64,000 nt of DNA from Dactylococcopsis salina PCC 8305 (lineage in GTDB: Bacteria; Cyanobacteriota; Cyanobacteriia; Cyanobacteriales; Rubidibacteraceae): positions 3,245,840 through 3,309,839 of the forward strand of contig NC_019780.1 in assembly GCF_000317615.1 (NCBI RefSeq), written 5' to 3'. The notes below the pieces were generated by a model. The model was not told where the DNA came from. It was given only the letters and a program-made list of their open reading frames with translations, and did not search any database. How positions within the stretch are numbered: position 1 is the stretch's first letter; every line of letters begins with the position of its first letter. Of this stretch, positions 61,117 to 64,000 are shown piece after piece. Position numbers and translations under genes: made by a program.

Positions 61117-62082
61117 ATGAGTAATCACTTACAAGAGAAAAAGAAAGCACCAAGAAATAGAACACTTAGCTGTGACGATAGAGAGATTCAATTTTTATCA
61201 AAGGAACTTTTATCAATTAAAGATGCAGTTAGCTTAGAAGACATTTCCAATAAGATCATTCTAGGAGATACCTTTCAGGTATTACCATTACTCCCTTCAA
61301 AGTTTGTTGATCTGTTAATTCTTGATCCACCCTATAATCTTTCTAAAAACTACAACGGCTATTTATTCAAAGAAAAAGAAAAAGCCAATTATACTTCTTG
61401 GTTTGAAACTGTTATTCATTCTATAAAACCCTTACTCAAAAATAATGCGACCATCTATGTTTGTTCAGATTGGAAAACTTCACTGCTAATTGCTCCCATT
61501 CTTATCGATCATTTTTATGTTCAAAATCGAATTACATGGGAGAGAGAAAAAGGGAGAGGCGCAAAAAACAACTGGAAAAATAATACCGAAGATATTTGGT
61601 TTTGTACTGTCAGTAATGACTATAAATTTAATGTTGATGCGGTAAAGTTAAAGCGAAAAGTGATCGCGCCTTATCGCGTTAATGGAAAACCAAAAGATTG
61701 GAACGAAGAAAAATCTGGAAATTATCGTTTAACCCATCCCTCAAACATTTGGTCAGATATTACGGTTCCCTTTTGGTCAATGCCTGAAAATACAGATCAT
61801 CCCACACAGAAGCCAGAGAAATTAATAGCAAAGTTAATTTTAGCCAGTAGTGAGGAAGGAGATTTTGTTTTTGATCCGTTTTTAGGGAGTGGAACAACCG
61901 CAGTTGTCGCCAGCAAACTCGATCGCAAATTCTCTGGAATTGAACAAAACCTTGAGTATTGTTGTTGGGCGCAGAAACGCTTAAATTGTGTTTCAGTAGA
62001 TAGTTCAATTCAAGGATATGCTGATGGTGTTTTTTGGGAACGCAACAGTTTAAATAATCAATTTCAAGCAAAAAAACAGTAG
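61117..62082 (+). CDS. Site-specific DNA methyltransferase (beta-class, N6-A or N4-C)
   Basis: 321 residues from ATG 61117 (a TTG at 61093 is possible). The catalytic motif DLLILDPPYNLSKNY (DPPY) precedes the AdoMet-binding motif FVFDPFLGSGTTAVVASKL, the beta-class order. Also seen are HPSNIWSDI and HPTQKPEKLIAKLI. No restriction endonuclease gene lies beside it, so it may be an orphan methylase with a housekeeping role. Whether it makes N6-methyladenine or N4-methylcytosine, and at what site, cannot be told from sequence. Confidence 0.92.
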   Translation: MSNHLQEKKKAPRNRTLSCDDREIQFLSKELLSIKDAVSLEDISNKIILGDTFQVLPLLPSKFVDLLILDPPYNLSKNYNGYLFKEKEKANYTSWFETVIHSIKPLLKNNATIYVCSDWKTSLLIAPILIDHFYVQNRITWEREKGRGAKNNWKNNTEDIWFCTVSNDYKFNVDAVKLKRKVIAPYRVNGKPKDWNEEKSGNYRLTHPSNIWSDITVPFWSMPENTDHPTQKPEKLIAKLILASSEEGDFVFDPFLGSGTTAVVASKLDRKFSGIEQNLEYCCWAQKRLNCVSVDSSIQGYADGVFWERNSLNNQFQAKKQ

Positions 62083-62097
62083 CCTGATTAAATTGTC

Positions 62098-62322
62098 TTA
62101 ACGCTGAAACCTATCTTCAGAAGTATCTCCTTGGCGTTTCTTTTCAACTGCAACTTGTATCCGTTCATTGAAATCAGCAGCATCAACAGTGGTGATCACT
62201 TCATGTGGGTGTTGGTTAATTCTATCTAAGTAAACTTGGAGGGCTTCCTTGTCGTCACGATTTTGGAGAAAATATTGTTTTAACTCGTGATCGGACATTG
62301 CTTTGTAATCAATTGGACTCAT
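62098..62322 (-). CDS. DUF6887-like small protein
   Basis: 74 residues from ATG 62322. It reads MSDHELKQYFLQNRDDKEAL and VYLDRINQHPHEVITTVDAA, a pattern of a conserved cyanobacterial family (DUF6887, as I recall). The function is unknown. Its start overlaps the stop of the upstream DUF6888-like gene by one base (TGATG), so translation is probably coupled. It converges on the methyltransferase gene with 15 bases between stops. Confidence 0.75.
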   Translation of the reverse strand: MSPIDYKAMSDHELKQYFLQNRDDKEALQVYLDRINQHPHEVITTVDAADFNERIQVAVEKKRQGDTSEDRFQR

Positions 62323-62498
62323 CAAAATACTTCCCCTGTTATTGTAATTTGAAATTCTAGGTCTTCTTCACTTCCCGCTAAGATAAATAAATTTTTTGTC
62401 CTTTGGTCAATGCAGACCAGATGTATAGGCTGAAACATCATATACATCAGCCAGTAGCTTAGACGATACAAGCCTTTCAACTGAATAGCATTCGGCAT
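62322..62498 (-). CDS. DUF6888-like small protein
   Basis: 58 residues, below the usual size cut-off. It reads MPNAIQLKGLYRLSYWLMY then FQPIHLVCIDQRTKNLFILA and EEDLEFQITITGEVF. This Y-R-x-S-Y-W and I-D-x-R-T-x-N-L-F-I pattern matches a cyanobacterial family that usually sits directly upstream of a DUF6887 gene. The one-base stop/start overlap with that gene supports it. The role is unknown; the size and pairing invite comparison with toxin-antitoxin modules. Confidence 0.75.
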   Translation of the reverse strand: MPNAIQLKGLYRLSYWLMYMMFQPIHLVCIDQRTKNLFILAGSEEDLEFQITITGEVF

Positions 62499-62603
62499 TA
62501 ATGGACTCGCTCACACTTACAATCCATACTCTATCGTACCTGCGTTAATGTGAATGTTTAAAATTAGAACTTGATAGCCTCGATAATCTGACTAACTAAA
62601 ACA

Positions 62604-62972
62604 ATGACTAATGATAGTGAAGATCGCCTGAGTCGAATTGAAAAGCTGATTGAATCTAATGCCAAGTCGATTGAAGCCTTAAGTGAAGATCGCAGGGAAA
62701 GTGAACACGATCGCGCCCATCTTTATCAAGAAATGTCTAATCTCTCAAAATTAATTGAATCTAATGCCAAGTCGATTGAAGCCTTAAGTGAAGATCGCAG
62801 GAACAGTGAACGTGATCGCGCTCGTCTTTATCAAGAAATGGCGAATCTCTCCAACTCAATTGCCAATTTAAGCAACGCTCAAGCTGACTTTTACCGACGC
62901 ATGGAGGACTTTTCTCGCCGTCAGGGTGATATTGTCGAAATTCTCAAATTATTACAGCAAAGGGAAAATTAA
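62604..62972 (+). CDS. Coiled-coil protein with a 35-residue tandem repeat
   Basis: 122 residues. Nearly all helical, with two copies of a 35-residue unit (KLIESNAKSIEALSEDRR then DRAHLYQEMSNLS) encoded by a 105-base direct repeat, then ANLSNAQADFYRRMEDFSRR. It resembles the hydrophilic coiled-coil proteins common in cyanobacteria that often have variable repeat numbers. No function is known. Its end overlaps a methyltransferase fragment. Confidence 0.65.
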   Translation: MTNDSEDRLSRIEKLIESNAKSIEALSEDRRESEHDRAHLYQEMSNLSKLIESNAKSIEALSEDRRNSERDRARLYQEMANLSNSIANLSNAQADFYRRMEDFSRRQGDIVEILKLLQQREN

Positions 62973-63282
62973 CACTATTTTAGACTTAGGATGTGGAGAC
63001 GGCACTTTAACCTTAAAAATTGCTCAAACAGGCGCGATCGTTCATGGCATAGATAGCAGTAGAAGTATGATTCAAACCGCTCAAAACAGAGGATTATCTG
63101 CGGAAGTGGGAAGTGGAGAAAACCTTAAGTTTAATCAGCAATTTGATGCAGTTTTTTCTAACGCCGCCCTGCATTGGATGCCAAATTATATTGCCGTGAT
63201 TAATGGAGTGAACCGAAGTTTAAAAAATAACGGAAGATTTGTTGGTGAATTTGGCGGACAAGGGAATAAATGTCCACAGTAA
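62956..63282 (+). pseudogene. Class I SAM-dependent methyltransferase fragment
   Basis: Reads TILDLGCGDGTLTLKIAQTG (motif I), VHGIDSSRSMIQTAQNRG, FDAVFSNAALHWMPNY and GRFVGEFGGQGNKCPQ. The N-terminal 30 or so residues are missing: the frame begins at the end of the coiled-coil gene. The C-terminal half is cut off shortly before a minisatellite. Both ends are lost, so it is a remnant of the UbiE/Trans-aconitate type methylase family. Confidence 0.85.
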
Positions 63283-63306
63283 AGGATATGTAAGTTATAA
63301 GCGAAA

Positions 63307-63383
63307 CAAGGGGGAAATGGGAGACAAGGGAGACAAGGGAGCGATTTTTCTTCCCCATCTTCCCCATCTTCCCCATCTCCCAT
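63307..63383. repeat. Short two-part minisatellite element
   Basis: Three GGGAGACAA-type units (63317-63340), the spacer GCGATTTTTCTT, then three to four CCCCATCTT units and CCCCATCTCCC (63352-63381). It is the shortest complete copy and shows the shared centre GGGAGCGATTTTTCTTCCCC also seen at 30.1 kb. Confidence 0.9.
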
Positions 63384-63428
63384 GATTAGAATAGAAAGGG
63401 TAAGACCTAATCATTTTTTTCACTTCCT

Positions 63429-63632
63429 ATGCAAGAATTTTTCCAGAACGTTTCTCGTTATCCACGCTATTTAATCAGTTTCAGTCTCGGCATTTTCTTT
63501 GCCCTTTTTGAACGCATTAGACCTCTTTTTAATCGTCCAGTAACAGCAACCGCCTTAATCGGTATTCTCATCAGTGGTTTTTTCCTCGTCTTTTTCACTC
63601 TCAGAGGAATGTTAGGTTATACCACCATCTAA
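63429..63632 (+). CDS. DUF751 (Ycf33-like) membrane protein
   Basis: 67 residues. The start MQEFFQNVSRYPRYLISFSL and two hydrophobic helices (about 14-30 and 38-60) match DUF751/Ycf33, a small protein conserved in cyanobacteria and plastids of red-line algae. Function is unknown. It is directly followed by a GGTGGGCAATGCCCACC palindrome at 63648, a possible terminator. Confidence 0.88.
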   Translation: MQEFFQNVSRYPRYLISFSLGIFFALFERIRPLFNRPVTATALIGILISGFFLVFFTLRGMLGYTTI

Positions 63633-63684
63633 CTCTAATGACTCGGTGGGCAATGCCCACCCTACAAAATCAATTCGTCTCTCA

Positions 63685-64000
63685 TTAAACCCGATTTGGA
63701 TCAAGTTCAATTTCCTTTTTTGTAAAGGGTAAATCTTGATTAATGGCTTCAATCTCAGCTTCTTCCATCGCGTTGATTTCCTCAATGTAAGTGTTGAAAA
63801 TCTTACTGAAACGCTGATGATAAAAACGATGTAAGCTGTAATTTGCTTTCGCGGGAAACCCTCTTCTTCTTTTATGACTTCCTCCCGCTCCTGGATCGAA
63901 CATTTTTATCCCTTGCTCGATCGACCATGCAATAGGTTTATAATAACACGCCTCGAAATGTAAACAATCAAACTCTTCAAAACATCCCCAATATCGACCA
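63685..64000 (-). CDS. COG3146/DUF482-family acyltransferase-like protein, C-terminal part
   Basis: The frame continues to the right edge of the window, so only the last about 105 residues are seen. It reads GRYWGCFEEFDCLHFEACYY, then FDPGAGGSHKRRRGFPAKAN and YSLHRFYHQRFSKIFNTYIE. The FDPGAGGSHKxxRGF part is typical of the C-terminus of COG3146, GNAT-like proteins related to FemAB-type peptidyl transferases. Substrate is unknown. The start lies outside. Confidence 0.85.
   Translation of the reverse strand, partial: GRYWGCFEEFDCLHFEACYYKPIAWSIEQGIKMFDPGAGGSHKRRRGFPAKANYSLHRFYHQRFSKIFNTYIEEINAMEEAEIEAINQDLPFTKKEIELDPNRV

Overview
The window is cyanobacterial chromosome. The supporting signs are very frequent HIP1-type octamers (GCGATCGC and variants), a high-light-inducible protein, a P-II protein with the cyanobacterial Ser49 T-loop, Tic20-like and Ycf33-like (DUF751) proteins, a pilMNOQ operon without pilP, and a GyrB mini-intein at the site known from Synechocystis. 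A glycine-betaine type ABC transporter and a probable glucosylglycerol hydrolase suggest a salt-tolerant host, perhaps near Halothece or Dactylococcopsis. That last placement is inference.

Layout. 0-1 kb: end of a polysaccharide export gene and a decayed IS200/IS605 tnpB. 1.2-6.8 kb: type IV pilus genes pilM-N-O-Q (minus strand), divergent from glnB. 6.8-8.6 kb: a 34-bp tandem repeat and a broken group II intron. 8.7-12.3 kb: rdgB, small conserved genes, a Tic20-like gene, an FAH-family enzyme, and an HTH / unknown / DUF2335 cluster. 12.4-16.5 kb: gyrB with two inteins. 16.6-25.4 kb: an accessory island with a Uma2 protein, a VapC-type toxin-antitoxin pair, a large helicase-like ATPase, a decayed hicBA pair and a very large protein of unknown function. 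25.4-29.8 kb: miaA, conserved hypotheticals, a GIY-YIG protein and a Ser/Thr kinase. 29.8-36.1 kb: a cobH fragment, a glycine-betaine/proline-type ABC permease and ATPase, a complete group II intron and purE. 36.4-43.5 kb: pepP, a nickel/cobalt-type transporter, an 82-bp tandem array of about 15 copies, ispD, an HtrA protease, a minisatellite and a HLIP. 43.7-54.7 kb: a DUF2157 protein, an outer-membrane barrel, ychF, a PRC-barrel protein, a copper ATPase, a wecG-like gene with an in-frame stop, a GTPase and a CsgG-like protein. 54.8-64 kb: a glucosylglycerol hydrolase candidate, a structured RNA candidate, a decayed PIN toxin pair, clpB, a DNA methyltransferase, a DUF6887/DUF6888 pair, a coiled-coil gene, a methyltransferase fragment, a DUF751 gene and a partial COG3146 gene.

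Two themes stand out. First, the window is full of structured repeats: families built on CCCCCAA-n-TTGGGGG palindromes, a GTAGGTTGGGT / ACCCAAC element, and a two-part minisatellite in which a GGGAGACAA half faces a CCCCATCTT half. Several touch or truncate genes, and two supply stop codons. Second, many mobile or selfish genes are decaying: tnpB, one group II intron, hicA, a PIN toxin, cobH and a methyltransferase. The best candidate for an undescribed system is the pair at 18.0-25.4 kb, a 1278-residue helicase-like ATPase and a 1011-residue unknown protein, once probably adjacent and now separated by a hicBA remnant. No function could be assigned to the large partner from sequence alone.
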